A stretch of 64,000 bases of DNA, taken from positions 1,364,001 through 1,428,000 of the forward strand of contig NZ_JACBYS010000001.1 of NCBI RefSeq assembly GCF_013408245.1, read 5' to 3'. A model generated the notes under the pieces. It had not been told where the DNA came from, made no database searches, and was given only the letters and a program-made list of their open reading frames with translations. A program made the position numbers and the translations under genes. This document shows positions 17,471-25,012 of the stretch, in pieces (position 1 is the first letter of the stretch; each line of letters begins with the position of its first letter). Origin of the DNA: Duganella sp. 1224 (GTDB lineage: Bacteria > Pseudomonadota > Gammaproteobacteria > Burkholderiales > Burkholderiaceae_D).

Positions 17471-18082
17471 ATGGACAACCACACACCGGAAAATCAGCGT
17501 CTGGTGATACTGCTACAGCGCGTCTCGTTGCAGGACCACGCCGCGTTCAAGCAGCTCTACGATCTCACCAGCGCCCACCTGTATGGTGTGGCCCTGCGCT
17601 TCGTGCGCAAGAAAGAGCTGGCCGATGAAATCCTGCAGGACGCCTTCATCAATGTCTGGCAGCAGGCCGGCGGCTACAGCGCCACCTTGTCGACGCCGAT
17701 GACGTGGTTGATCAGCATCGTTCGCAACAAGTCGCTGGACCGTCTGCGCAGGGGCAAGTTAGAATTCGACAACACTGTTGTCCTCGACGAAACGTCGTCG
17801 GAACCCGCCCATGAAGAAGCGGCAGACCATGCGGATCCGCATGAACTGTATGCTGCCGCCACGGAGAAAATGGAATTGAATCGTTGCCTGTCCCTGCTGG
17901 AAGCGCCGCACCGCCAGTCGCTGGCGCTTGCGTATTACAACGGCATGTCGCATGCCGAGCTGGCGGAACATTTGCAGGTGCCACTGGGCACGGCCAAGGC
18001 ATGGGTACGGCGCGGCCTTGAGCGGCTGCGCAAATGTGTCGAGTCCTCGTCGCAGCCGGCGACGCCGAAAGGGTCGCGATGA
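17471..18082 (+). CDS. ECF-type RNA polymerase sigma factor
   Basis: The 203-residue product has sigma region 2 at about 22-95 (AAFKQLYDLTSAHLYGVALRF, ADEILQDAFINVW, TWLISIVRNKSLDRLRR) and region 4 at about 135-190 (SLLEAPHRQSLALAYYNGMSHAELAEHLQ... TAKAWVRRGLERLR). The acidic linker between them is normal. The next gene overlaps by four bases and encodes an RskA-like anti-sigma factor, so this is a SigK/RskA-type pair. Its target promoters are not evident. Divergence from the T6SS makes local regulation possible but unproven. Confidence 0.93.
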   Translation: MDNHTPENQRLVILLQRVSLQDHAAFKQLYDLTSAHLYGVALRFVRKKELADEILQDAFINVWQQAGGYSATLSTPMTWLISIVRNKSLDRLRRGKLEFDNTVVLDETSSEPAHEEAADHADPHELYAAATEKMELNRCLSLLEAPHRQSLALAYYNGMSHAELAEHLQVPLGTAKAWVRRGLERLRKCVESSSQPATPKGSR

Positions 18083-18834
18083 ATTACGAACGTCCGGAAT
18101 TGCTGGATCGCCTGGCCGGCGCGTATGTGCTGGGTACCATGGCCGCGCGCGCCCGACCGCGTTTCGCGCGCCTGCTGGCGGAATCGCCGCAGGCCCAGCG
18201 CGCGGTGGCCGCGTGGAATAATGAGCTGGCGCCGCTGGCGTCCGCTGTCAAGCCGGTGGCGCCGCCATCGGCCGTGTGGGACGCCATCGCCGCGCACACC
18301 CAGCCCCGGCCGCATGTGGCGCCCTCCGCCGCGGCGGCCACCGCGCCAAGTGGCTGGTGGCACAAGCTGCGCGGCAGCCTCGATGGCTGGGGACGGCCGG
18401 CGGTGGCATTCTGCCTCGGCGCGGTGCTGGCGTTCGGACTGGTCAAGCAGAATGCCGGCATCTTCGGCATGCACCATACAAACGCCAGCCTTCCCGCCAG
18501 CTATGTCGGCATACTCAGCGACGCCAAGGGCGACGCGGTGCTGACGGCGGGATCGCACCGGCGCGGGCACACGATGACCATCAAGCTGCTCAAACCGTTG
18601 GTGATACCGCCTGGCATGGTGGCGCGCATGTGGGCGCTGCCGATGGATAATGGCGCGCCGATCCCGATCACGGATGTGCCGGCGAGCGGCAATGTCACGA
18701 TCCATTTGAATCAGCCAGCGGAAGACATGTTCTTCAAGGTGAAGCTGCTGGCGGTGTCGTTTGAAACCGACCCGAATGCCGCAACGCCCGCGTCGCCATT
18801 CGTGCTGTCGGGGCATTGCGTCAAGTTCTGGTAA
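18079..18834 (+). CDS. RskA-family membrane anti-sigma factor
   Basis: The 251-residue product starts at an ATG overlapping the sigma stop (ATGA). The N-terminal cytoplasmic part (LLDRLAGAYVLGTMAARARPRF, then AVAAWNNELAPL) is the RskA anti-sigma motif. A single membrane span lies at about 106-122 (GRPAVAFCLGAVLAFGL). The periplasmic C-terminal region (SYVGILSDAKGDAVLT, KPLVIPPGMVARMWALP) is the RskA sensor domain. No zinc-binding HxxxCxxC motif is seen. Release of the sigma factor would need regulated proteolysis; no cognate site protease is in the window. Confidence 0.9.
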   Translation: MNYERPELLDRLAGAYVLGTMAARARPRFARLLAESPQAQRAVAAWNNELAPLASAVKPVAPPSAVWDAIAAHTQPRPHVAPSAAAATAPSGWWHKLRGSLDGWGRPAVAFCLGAVLAFGLVKQNAGIFGMHHTNASLPASYVGILSDAKGDAVLTAGSHRRGHTMTIKLLKPLVIPPGMVARMWALPMDNGAPIPITDVPASGNVTIHLNQPAEDMFFKVKLLAVSFETDPNAATPASPFVLSGHCVKFW

Positions 18835-18851
18835 GCGTAACCGAAGCGCGC

Positions 18852-18893
18852 CGCGAATAAACCTATCGAAAGAGTTATTCGCGCAGATTTTCT
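18852..18893 (+). terminator. Possible terminator of the sigma/anti-sigma operon
   Basis: A perfect 9-base inverted repeat, CGCGAATAA (18852-18860) and TTATTCGCG (18875-18883), with a 14-base loop starts 17 bases after the anti-sigma stop. It is followed by CAGATTTTCTT. The T-tract is imperfect and the stem is only about half GC, so it could instead be an operator. Confidence 0.4.
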
Positions 18894-18987
18894 TGCGCTG
18901 ACCGCATCCGTTTGCGCCGCCGCCGCGTATCTGTCTGATAGACGCGGCGGCATCTTGCCGGCGCCACGCCTGCAAGGAGCAAGTTTG

Positions 18988-19791
18988 ATGACGCAGCCCG
19001 CCCTCCGCCTGACGGAGATCCATGGACTGAGCGATACCGGCGACGTGCGCCGTCACAATGAAGACGATTTCCTGATCGACCCCGCGCTCGGCCTGGCGGC
19101 CGTGGCTGATGGCATGGGCGGCCACCAGGCTGGCGAAGTGGCCAGCGCCGGCGCGCTGTCGGCGCTGCACGCCAGCTTGCGCGAGGCCCGCCTATGTGAC
19201 GCCCACCCTGCCCGCGCCACTGGCGTTGACGCCGACGATCCCGATGCCACCGCCGTCAATCCGCGCTGGCGCCACACCACCGCCCTGCTCCAGGCCATAC
19301 AGCACGCCAATGCCAAACTGTATGCGGAAAACCGCGCGCGCGGCCACGCCGATGGCGCCGGCATGGGCTGCACATTGACGGGATTTCTGGAACTGCCGGG
19401 CATGGACGCGCTGCTGCTGTTTCATGTTGGCGATAGTCGCCTGTACCGCTATCGCGATGGCGAACTGGCGCAGCTGACGCGCGACCAGACCGCTTACCAG
19501 TTGGCGCTGGAATCCGGCGCGCCCGGAGGGCTGCCGCCGCATAATTTGCTGCTGCAGGCGGTGGGACCGGCGGCATCGCTGACGCCGGATATTTCGCTGC
19601 ACGCCCTGCAGACCGGCGACCTGCTGCTGTTGTGCAGCGATGGCTTGCATGGCTGGGCGCCGCACGCGGAACTGGCGCAAGTGCTGGCACTGCCGCTACC
19701 GCTGACGTCGTTGTGCGGCGAACTGATCGCGCTGGCCAAGCACCACAGCAGCCGCGACAACATCACCACGTTGCTAGCGCGTTGCATGTGA
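18988..19791 (+). CDS. PP2C-family serine/threonine protein phosphatase (PppA/Stp-like)
   Basis: A metal-dependent Ser/Thr phosphatase of 267 residues. The PP2C motifs appear in order: SDTGDVRRHNEDDF (about 14-27), AVADGMGGHQAGE (about 40-52), GCTLTG, FHVGDSRLYRYRDGEL (about 147-162), LTRDQTA, LLLCSDGLHGW and SRDNITTLLARC. The metal-binding aspartates (ED, DG, SD, DN) are present. The start at 18988 is set by AAGGAG 9 bases upstream. T6SS clusters often encode a PppA phosphatase that opposes PpkA phosphorylation of the FHA protein. The nearby tagH gene supports that reading, but the kinase is not seen here. Confidence 0.9.
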   Translation: MTQPALRLTEIHGLSDTGDVRRHNEDDFLIDPALGLAAVADGMGGHQAGEVASAGALSALHASLREARLCDAHPARATGVDADDPDATAVNPRWRHTTALLQAIQHANAKLYAENRARGHADGAGMGCTLTGFLELPGMDALLLFHVGDSRLYRYRDGELAQLTRDQTAYQLALESGAPGGLPPHNLLLQAVGPAASLTPDISLHALQTGDLLLLCSDGLHGWAPHAELAQVLALPLPLTSLCGELIALAKHHSSRDNITTLLARCM

Positions 19792-19797
19792 TTCGGT

Positions 19798-19838
19798 TGC
19801 GATTTAATCGCATAGGAGTTACCATGCCACCAGTCTGA
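19798..19838 (+). promoter_or_regulatory. Palindrome and four-codon leader ORF before the small exported protein
   Basis: TGCGATTTAATCGCA (19798-19812) is a 7-base inverted repeat around one base. Directly after it, TAGGAG and a 5-base spacer lead to ATG CCA CCA GTC TGA (19824-19838), a four-residue reading frame ending 15 bases before the next gene's ATG. Either could be regulatory; no function is known. Confidence 0.4.
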
Positions 19839-19853
19839 CAGCGAGGAGTCTCT

Positions 19854-20234
19854 ATGAAGGTTGAGTTAATTGCCGCCATGGCCATGGCTTTGAGCCTGGG
19901 CCAGCCGGCGTGGGCGGCGCCGGCGGATGGTGCCTGCGCGAACGGTCTGTGCGGCGCCAGCGGCCTGTCACTGAAAGCGCTGGATGCGGCTGCGCGCGAC
20001 GACAAGCTGGCCGCGCAATCGTCCAGCGGCGGCCTGCGCGAAGAATTCCGCCGCACCGCGCCGCAGCGCGACGCCTGGACGCGCAACCTCGGCGCGCGCG
20101 AGGACCGCGAAAACTACAATTGCGCGCTCAGTTTCGGCATCGGCGGCCAGTTGGGCAAGGACGGCTACATCGGCTCGCGCCTCATGGGCCAGACGCAGAC
20201 ATGGCGCGCGCCGGATGGCGGCAGCAAACCCTAG
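19854..20234 (+). CDS. Small exported protein of unknown function
   Basis: I do not recognise a family. The 126-residue product has a clear Sec signal peptide (MKVELIAAMAMALSLG...AWA, predicted cleavage after residue 21) and a mature hydrophilic part with two cysteines near its N-terminus (GACANGLCGASG) and one at about residue 90 (NYNCALSFGIGGQLG). GAGGAG precedes the ATG. Its TAG stop overlaps the TAG stop of the convergent DUF455 gene within a CTAG palindrome. Confidence 0.75.
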   Translation: MKVELIAAMAMALSLGQPAWAAPADGACANGLCGASGLSLKALDAAARDDKLAAQSSSGGLREEFRRTAPQRDAWTRNLGAREDRENYNCALSFGIGGQLGKDGYIGSRLMGQTQTWRAPDGGSKP

Positions 20235-21034
20235 GTCGCCTGCGTCAACGCGCGCAACTCTGCCTCGGTAAAGCCCGCCTGCCGGCGCGCCTCCAGATTG
20301 AACGGGCCGCGCAGCGTCGGCGCTTCATATTGGCGTGCCAGCGCGGCGTAGGTGGGCATCAGTTCCAGTCCACGCAATCGGCACAGATAGCCGTACCAGC
20401 GATTGCCGATTTCCACGTGGCCGATTTCGTCGCGCAAAATGATGTCGAGGATGGCGGCAGCTTCCATATCGCCGGCCTGGGCCAGCTTGGCGCGCAGCGG
20501 CGGATTGGCATCCAGGCCGCGCGCCTCCATCGTGCGCGGCACCAGCGCCATGCGGGCCAGCACATCGCCGGTGGTTTTCTCGACCATTTCCCACAGGCTG
20601 TCATGCCCGCTGAAGTCGCCGTAGCGGTAGCCCAGCGTGCCCAAGTGCGCGTCCAGTAGCGAGAAATGATAGGCCTCCTCGCGCGCCACCTGCAGCCAGT
20701 CGGTGTAATACGCGGCCGGCATGCCGCCAAAGCGCCAGACCGCGTCCAGCGCCAGATTGATGGCGTTGAACTCGATATGCGCCAGCGCGTGCACCAGCAT
20801 CGCCCTTCCCTCCGGCGTATTCATCGACCGCCGCCCCAGCAAGCGCGGCGACACCAGCTGCGGCCGCGCCGGCCGGCCGGGAATTTGCATCGACGCCACC
20901 AGCGTCATCTGCGGATCAACGGTAGCAATAAGTTGTTCCACATCATTTGATAGCGCGTTGACTGCTGCTACTTTTACAGCGGGATCAGACTCTGTGAGGC
21001 ATTGCAATGCGCGTGCGCGTAATTCGGTGTTCAC
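20231..21034 (-). CDS. DUF455 ferritin-like domain protein
   Basis: A 267-residue helical protein of the DUF455 family, related to ferritin-like diiron enzymes such as MiaE. Candidate metal ligands are in HALAHIEFNAINLALD, REEAYHFSLLDAHL and RDEIGHVEIGNRWY (E-x2-H patterns on successive helices). The start is placed at GTG 21034, because the encoded N-terminus (NTELRARALQCLTESDPAVKV) matches the family. Longer in-frame extensions to 21163 lie over the divergent gene. The substrate is unknown. The gene stands alone and converges on the small exported gene with a 4-base overlap. Confidence 0.85.
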   Translation of the reverse strand: MNTELRARALQCLTESDPAVKVAAVNALSNDVEQLIATVDPQMTLVASMQIPGRPARPQLVSPRLLGRRSMNTPEGRAMLVHALAHIEFNAINLALDAVWRFGGMPAAYYTDWLQVAREEAYHFSLLDAHLGTLGYRYGDFSGHDSLWEMVEKTTGDVLARMALVPRTMEARGLDANPPLRAKLAQAGDMEAAAILDIILRDEIGHVEIGNRWYGYLCRLRGLELMPTYAALARQYEAPTLRGPFNLEARRQAGFTEAELRALTQAT

Positions 21035-21071
21035 GTGTTTATCCACTTCATTTTTCAACTCTGACGATATT

Positions 21072-21870
21072 ATGACACCCGAACAAGACCTCCCTGCCGC
21101 TGACAAGCCGTCGATCACCCACCGCCTGCTGGATGCGACGCTGAAAAATCCCTTCATCACCATGTGGAATCTCGCCTTGATAATTGGAGGCTTGATTGCA
21201 CTGGTCTATTTTGCGCAACTAGGCTACCTCCCCGACCTTGACCTCAAGACCGCGTCATCATTTTTACTGGCCGTGGCCTTGGTGGGCGTATTTCTCAGCG
21301 CGATTTTGATGGTAATCTTTAACGTCCCGAGCCTGATGATACGCAGCGAAAGAAAGGACGACGACCAGACAACATTCAGGTTGTTTGTGTTGCGCGCCGT
21401 CCTCTGCGGCGTGACTGGCGCCTGTTTCTGGTGTTCTGGGGACTCGCGTTAATGCGCTTCCGCGCGCCCTCGCACGATGACATCACTGCCAGAGCCTATG
21501 CGGCCTATATCGGCGTTTCGCTGTGCCTGCCCATCATTACCTGGCGATGCCGTCGGAATCGAAAAGTTTGCCGACCGCGATCTTCTCCAATTTGTCGTTT
21601 GGTGGTTTGACCAATACCGCATTGATCGTGAAAGAACCCGCCTGCAAGGGGCTCAACGTGCTGGTGCCGGGGACTTGCGCCGCCACTGCGGAAAAAGATC
21701 CTGGTTGCGTTAATCCATTAAAACTGGCCAGCCGGGTTGGCACCGAATTCCTGCTCATCGTCAAATCGGGCGACAAGGAAGTGAAGGTGCCGCTGCAAAA
21801 GATGGAGGTGCTGACGTGGGGGATGGGTGTCGATAAGCCGTGTGGGTCGCCAGTGTTACCAAGGAACTAA
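21072..21870 (+). pseudogene. Frameshifted multi-pass membrane protein gene of unknown family
   Basis: Three frames in succession give one plausible protein. Frame from ATG 21072 encodes two membrane spans (TMWNLALIIGGLIALVYFA; FLLAVALVGVFLSAILMVIF) and then runs out near 21452. From about 21410 the frame shifted by one base encodes RDWRLFLVFWGLALMRF and AYAAYIGVSLCLPIITW. From about 21541 the third frame encodes a soluble tail (SLPTAIFSNLSFGGLTNTAL ... KVPLQKMEVLTWG) to the stop at 21870. Each switch occurs where the previous frame loses protein-like character. Either the gene has decayed or the sequence has two indel errors. No family is recognised. Confidence 0.55.
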
Positions 21871-21893
21871 TCCCTGTCCTACAGCGACACTGC

Positions 21894-21925
21894 GCGCGCA
21901 CCGATACCTCAGCTATCGTGCGCGC
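21894..21925. repeat. Strong imperfect hairpin upstream of the PRC-barrel gene
   Basis: GCGCGCACCGATA (21894-21906) pairs with TATCGTGCGCGC (21914-21925) except for one bulged C, with a 7-base loop. No T-run follows on either strand, so an intrinsic terminator is unlikely. It lies 24 bases after the broken gene and 63 before the PRC-barrel gene. Confidence 0.6.
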
Positions 21926-21988
21926 CGCATGATATGGCCTGTCACCGCGCCGTCAGGCACGGGACCTCACTAACCATTGGAGACCATC

Positions 21989-22519
21989 ATGAGCTATCTA
22001 GACCGCGACACCTACGGCATCTATCGCAGCGACGACGCAAACGGCCCGGGCCCACGCCTGATGGGCGCTGACACGCTCATCGGTGAGGATGTGTACAACC
22101 GCCAGGACGAAGACCTCGGCGACATCAAGGAAATCATGCTGGACATGCGCAGCGGCCAGGTGGCCTACGCCGTGCTGTCCTTCGGCGGCTGGCTGGGCAT
22201 GGGCGACAAGCTGTTCGCCGTGCCATGGCAGGCGCTGCAACTGGACACCGACAACAAGCGCTTCCTGCTGGACGTGTCCAAAGAGCACCTCAAAAACGCG
22301 CCGGGCTTTGACAAGGATGACTGGCCGGACATGGCCAGCACCGAATTCAACACCGAGCTGCACAGCTTCTACGGCACCCAGCAGAACATCGCCGGCGGCG
22401 TCACCTCGACCGGCAGCGTGATGGGCAGCGGCAGCGCCAATCTGCAAAGCGATCCGGGCTACAGCAGCACCACCACGACCAATCCGGGCTCGCGCAGCGG
22501 CGGCATCGGCAACATCTGA
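21989..22519 (+). CDS. PRC-barrel domain protein
   Basis: A cytoplasmic 176-residue protein. The PRC-barrel beta domain covers about residues 25-110: LIGEDVYNRQDEDLGDIKEI, VAYAVLSFGGWLGMGDKLFAVPW, RFLLDVSKEHLKNAPGF. PRC barrels bind protein or RNA partners. Stand-alone forms like this are common stress or envelope-associated proteins. The C-terminal ~45 residues are Ser/Thr/Gly-rich and probably disordered. GGAG lies 7 bases before the ATG at 21989; an upstream in-frame ATG at 21977 lacks one. Confidence 0.88.
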   Translation: MSYLDRDTYGIYRSDDANGPGPRLMGADTLIGEDVYNRQDEDLGDIKEIMLDMRSGQVAYAVLSFGGWLGMGDKLFAVPWQALQLDTDNKRFLLDVSKEHLKNAPGFDKDDWPDMASTEFNTELHSFYGTQQNIAGGVTSTGSVMGSGSANLQSDPGYSSTTTTNPGSRSGGIGNI

Positions 22520-22567
22520 TTGACGGCGCCCGGCCCAGGCGCTTGCACCAAAATCGGGCATTCCCGT

Positions 22568-22583
22568 TGGCACGTTTCTTGAT
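22568..22583 (+). promoter_or_regulatory. Near-consensus sigma-54 promoter before the Anbu operon
   Basis: TTGGCACG (22567-22574), four bases, then TTGAT (22579-22583) matches the sigma-54 consensus TTGGCACG-N4-TTGCW except that the -12 GC reads GA. Transcription would begin near 22595, about 25 bases before the start codon. The -12 mismatch is at a normally conserved base, so this needs proof. Confidence 0.35.
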
Positions 22584-22618
22584 AGAAGAGTAATCGTGCT
22601 TAACTGGGAATGTTCGAT

Positions 22619-24049
22619 ATGCCAAAATTCTTCAATGAAATGACAGCTGACGGCCTGGCGCACACCGCCAGCGCTGAAGTGCGTGAGCACTACCGCGAGT
22701 TCTGCGGCTGGCTGCAGCGCCAGTCGGCCGATACCATCGAACGCAAGCGTGCCGAGGCGGACCTGACGTTCCGCCGGGTCGGCATCACCTTCGCCGTCTA
22801 CGGCGACGACGCCGGCACCGAGCGCCTGATTCCGTTCGATACCATCCCGCGCATCATTCCGGCCTCGGAATGGAAACACCTGCAGACCGGGCTGGTACAG
22901 CGCGTCAAGGCGCTGAACATGTTCGTGCACGATATTTACCACGACCAGAACATCATCAAGGCCGGCATCATCCCGGCCGAGCAGATCTACAAGAACGCGC
23001 AGTACCGGCCGGAGATGCAGGGCATCAACGTGGCGTCCGATATTTACGCCCACATCGCCGGCGTCGACATCGTGCGCGCCGGCCAGGGCGAGTTCTACGT
23101 GCTGGAAGACAATCTGCGGGTGCCCTCCGGCGTCTCCTACATGCTGGAAGACCGCAAGATGATGATGCGGCTGTTCCCGGAACTGTTCGCCCGCAACAAG
23201 ATCGCGCCGGTCGACCACTACCCGGACATGCTGCTGGACAACCTGCGCTCGGTGGCGCCGATGGGCATCACCGATCCGACCGTGGTGGTGATGACGCCCG
23301 GCATGTACAACTCGGCCTACTTCGAGCACGCCTTCCTGGCCCAGCAAATGGGCGTGGAACTGGTCGAGGGCAAGGATTTGTTTGTCAGCGACAACACCGT
23401 GTTCATGCGCACCACGCGCGGGCCCAAGCGCGTGGACGTGATCTATCGCCGGCTGGACGATGATTTCCTCGATCCGCTGGCGTTCCGGCCGGATTCCTCG
23501 CTCGGCGTGCCGGGCCTGCTGTCGGTCTACCGCGCCGGCCGCGTGACGCTGGCCAATGCCATCGGCACCGGCGTGGCGGACGACAAGTCGATTTACCCGT
23601 ACGTGCCGGACATGATCAAGTTTTACCTGTCCGAAGAGCCGGTGCTGAACAATGTGCCGACCTACCAGTGCCGCAAGAAGGAAGACCTCGCCTACACGCT
23701 GGCCAACCTGCCGGAACTGGTGGTCAAGGAAGTCCACGGCGCCGGCGGCTACGGCATGCTGGTGGGGCCGGCCTCGACCAAGGCGCAGATCGAAGAATTC
23801 CGCCAGCGCCTGATCGCCCGGCCGGACGGCTACATCGCCCAGCCCACGCTGGCCCTGTCCGCCTGCCCGACCTACGTCGACACCGGCATCGCGCCACGCC
23901 ACATCGACCTGCGGCCGTTCGTGCTGTCCGGCAAGACGATCTCGATGGTGCCGGGCGGACTGACGCGCGTGGCCCTGCAGGAAGGCTCGCTGGTGGTGAA
24001 CTCGTCGCAGGGCGGCGGCACCAAAGACACCTGGATACTGGAGAAATAA
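22619..24049 (+). CDS. Circularly permuted ATP-grasp protein (DUF404/DUF407, CP_ATPgrasp)
   Basis: The 476-residue protein belongs to the circularly permuted ATP-grasp family, thought to form amide bonds using ATP on an unknown peptide substrate. Visible motifs: FHDIYH-like VHDIYHDQNIIKAGIIP, GEFYVLEDNLRVPSGVSYMLEDR (about 160-182), IDVIYRR-like VDVIYRRLDDDFLDP, and near the end KEVHGAGGYGMLVGP and RHIDLRPFVL. ATG 22619 is preferred over 22610 because GGGAA sits about 8 bases upstream of it but abuts the earlier ATG. It is first of a tight operon with alpha-E, transglutaminase and Anbu genes, the standard Anbu companions. Confidence 0.92.
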   Translation: MPKFFNEMTADGLAHTASAEVREHYREFCGWLQRQSADTIERKRAEADLTFRRVGITFAVYGDDAGTERLIPFDTIPRIIPASEWKHLQTGLVQRVKALNMFVHDIYHDQNIIKAGIIPAEQIYKNAQYRPEMQGINVASDIYAHIAGVDIVRAGQGEFYVLEDNLRVPSGVSYMLEDRKMMMRLFPELFARNKIAPVDHYPDMLLDNLRSVAPMGITDPTVVVMTPGMYNSAYFEHAFLAQQMGVELVEGKDLFVSDNTVFMRTTRGPKRVDVIYRRLDDDFLDPLAFRPDSSLGVPGLLSVYRAGRVTLANAIGTGVADDKSIYPYVPDMIKFYLSEEPVLNNVPTYQCRKKEDLAYTLANLPELVVKEVHGAGGYGMLVGPASTKAQIEEFRQRLIARPDGYIAQPTLALSACPTYVDTGIAPRHIDLRPFVLSGKTISMVPGGLTRVALQEGSLVVNSSQGGGTKDTWILEK

Positions 24050-24050
24050 G

Positions 24051-24998
24051 ATGCTGAGCCGAACCGCCGACCATTTGTTCTGGATGGCCCGCTACACCGA
24101 GCGCGCAGAAAACACCGCGCGCATGCTGGACGTCAACGTGCAAACCTCGATGCTGCCGCAGTCCGACGAGGAAAACGCCCGCGGCTGGCGCGCCCTGCTC
24201 GGCATCTCCGAGCTGCAGTACGCATTCGACCAGAAATACCAGTCGCTGGAGGGGCGCGAGGTGATCGACTTCATGGTGCGCGATCCGGGCAACCCGTCGT
24301 CGATCGTGGCCTGCCTGACGCAGGCGCGCGAAAACGCCCGCGCCGTGCGCGGCACGCTGACCACCGAAGTGTGGGAAATCCAGAACCAGACCTGGCTGGA
24401 CATGCAGCGCCGCCTGAAAAGCGACTGGCTGGAAACCGACCCGAGCAAGTTCTTCGAATGGGTCAAGTACCGCTCCCACCTGTCGCGCGGCGTCACGCTG
24501 GGCACCATGCTGCGCGACGAGGCGATCCACTTCATCCGCCTCGGCACCTTCCTGGAGCGCGCCGACAACACCGCGCGGATTCTGGACGTCAAATACCACG
24601 GCGGCGCCCAGGACAGCAGCGAAAACATGAGCCAGCGCGACTTCTATTACTGGGGCGCGATGCTGCGCTCGGTGTCCGGCTTCGAAATTTACCGCAAGGT
24701 CTACCGCGACGTCATCACCCCGGCCCGCATCGCCGAATTGTTGATGCTGCGCGGCGACATGCCGCGCTCGCTGCTGGCCTGCATGGACGAGGTGGTGCAG
24801 AATCTGCACGAAGTGCGCAACGACGTCTCGGCCGATACCGAACGTTTCGCCGGCCGCCTGCGTGCCGAGCTGCAATTCGGCAAGATCGACGACATCCTGG
24901 CGGAAGGCCTGCACGACAACCTGACCCGCTTCCTGGCCAATATCTACGAACTGGGCAACCGCGTCAGCCGCGACTTCCTGGTGCCGCTGGCGGCATAA
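24051..24998 (+). CDS. Alpha-E domain protein (DUF403)
   Basis: An all-helical 315-residue protein beginning MLSRTADHLFWMARYTERAENTARMLDV, the hallmark of the alpha-E family, with repeated E-R-A-[ED]-N-T motifs (RADNTARILDVKYH at about 182). The function is not established; alpha-E proteins always accompany the circularly permuted ATP-grasp partner and may form a complex with it. The gene starts one base after the ATP-grasp stop, so the two are co-translated. Confidence 0.93.
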   Translation: MLSRTADHLFWMARYTERAENTARMLDVNVQTSMLPQSDEENARGWRALLGISELQYAFDQKYQSLEGREVIDFMVRDPGNPSSIVACLTQARENARAVRGTLTTEVWEIQNQTWLDMQRRLKSDWLETDPSKFFEWVKYRSHLSRGVTLGTMLRDEAIHFIRLGTFLERADNTARILDVKYHGGAQDSSENMSQRDFYYWGAMLRSVSGFEIYRKVYRDVITPARIAELLMLRGDMPRSLLACMDEVVQNLHEVRNDVSADTERFAGRLRAELQFGKIDDILAEGLHDNLTRFLANIYELGNRVSRDFLVPLAA

Positions 24999-25012
24999 GC
25001 GAAAGGCTTCCC

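Noticed and set aside
21998..23902. A 634-codon minus-strand open frame across the PRC-barrel and ATP-grasp genes
   Set aside because: Its product is His/Val/Gly-rich with no recognisable domain, while the opposite strand encodes clear protein families.
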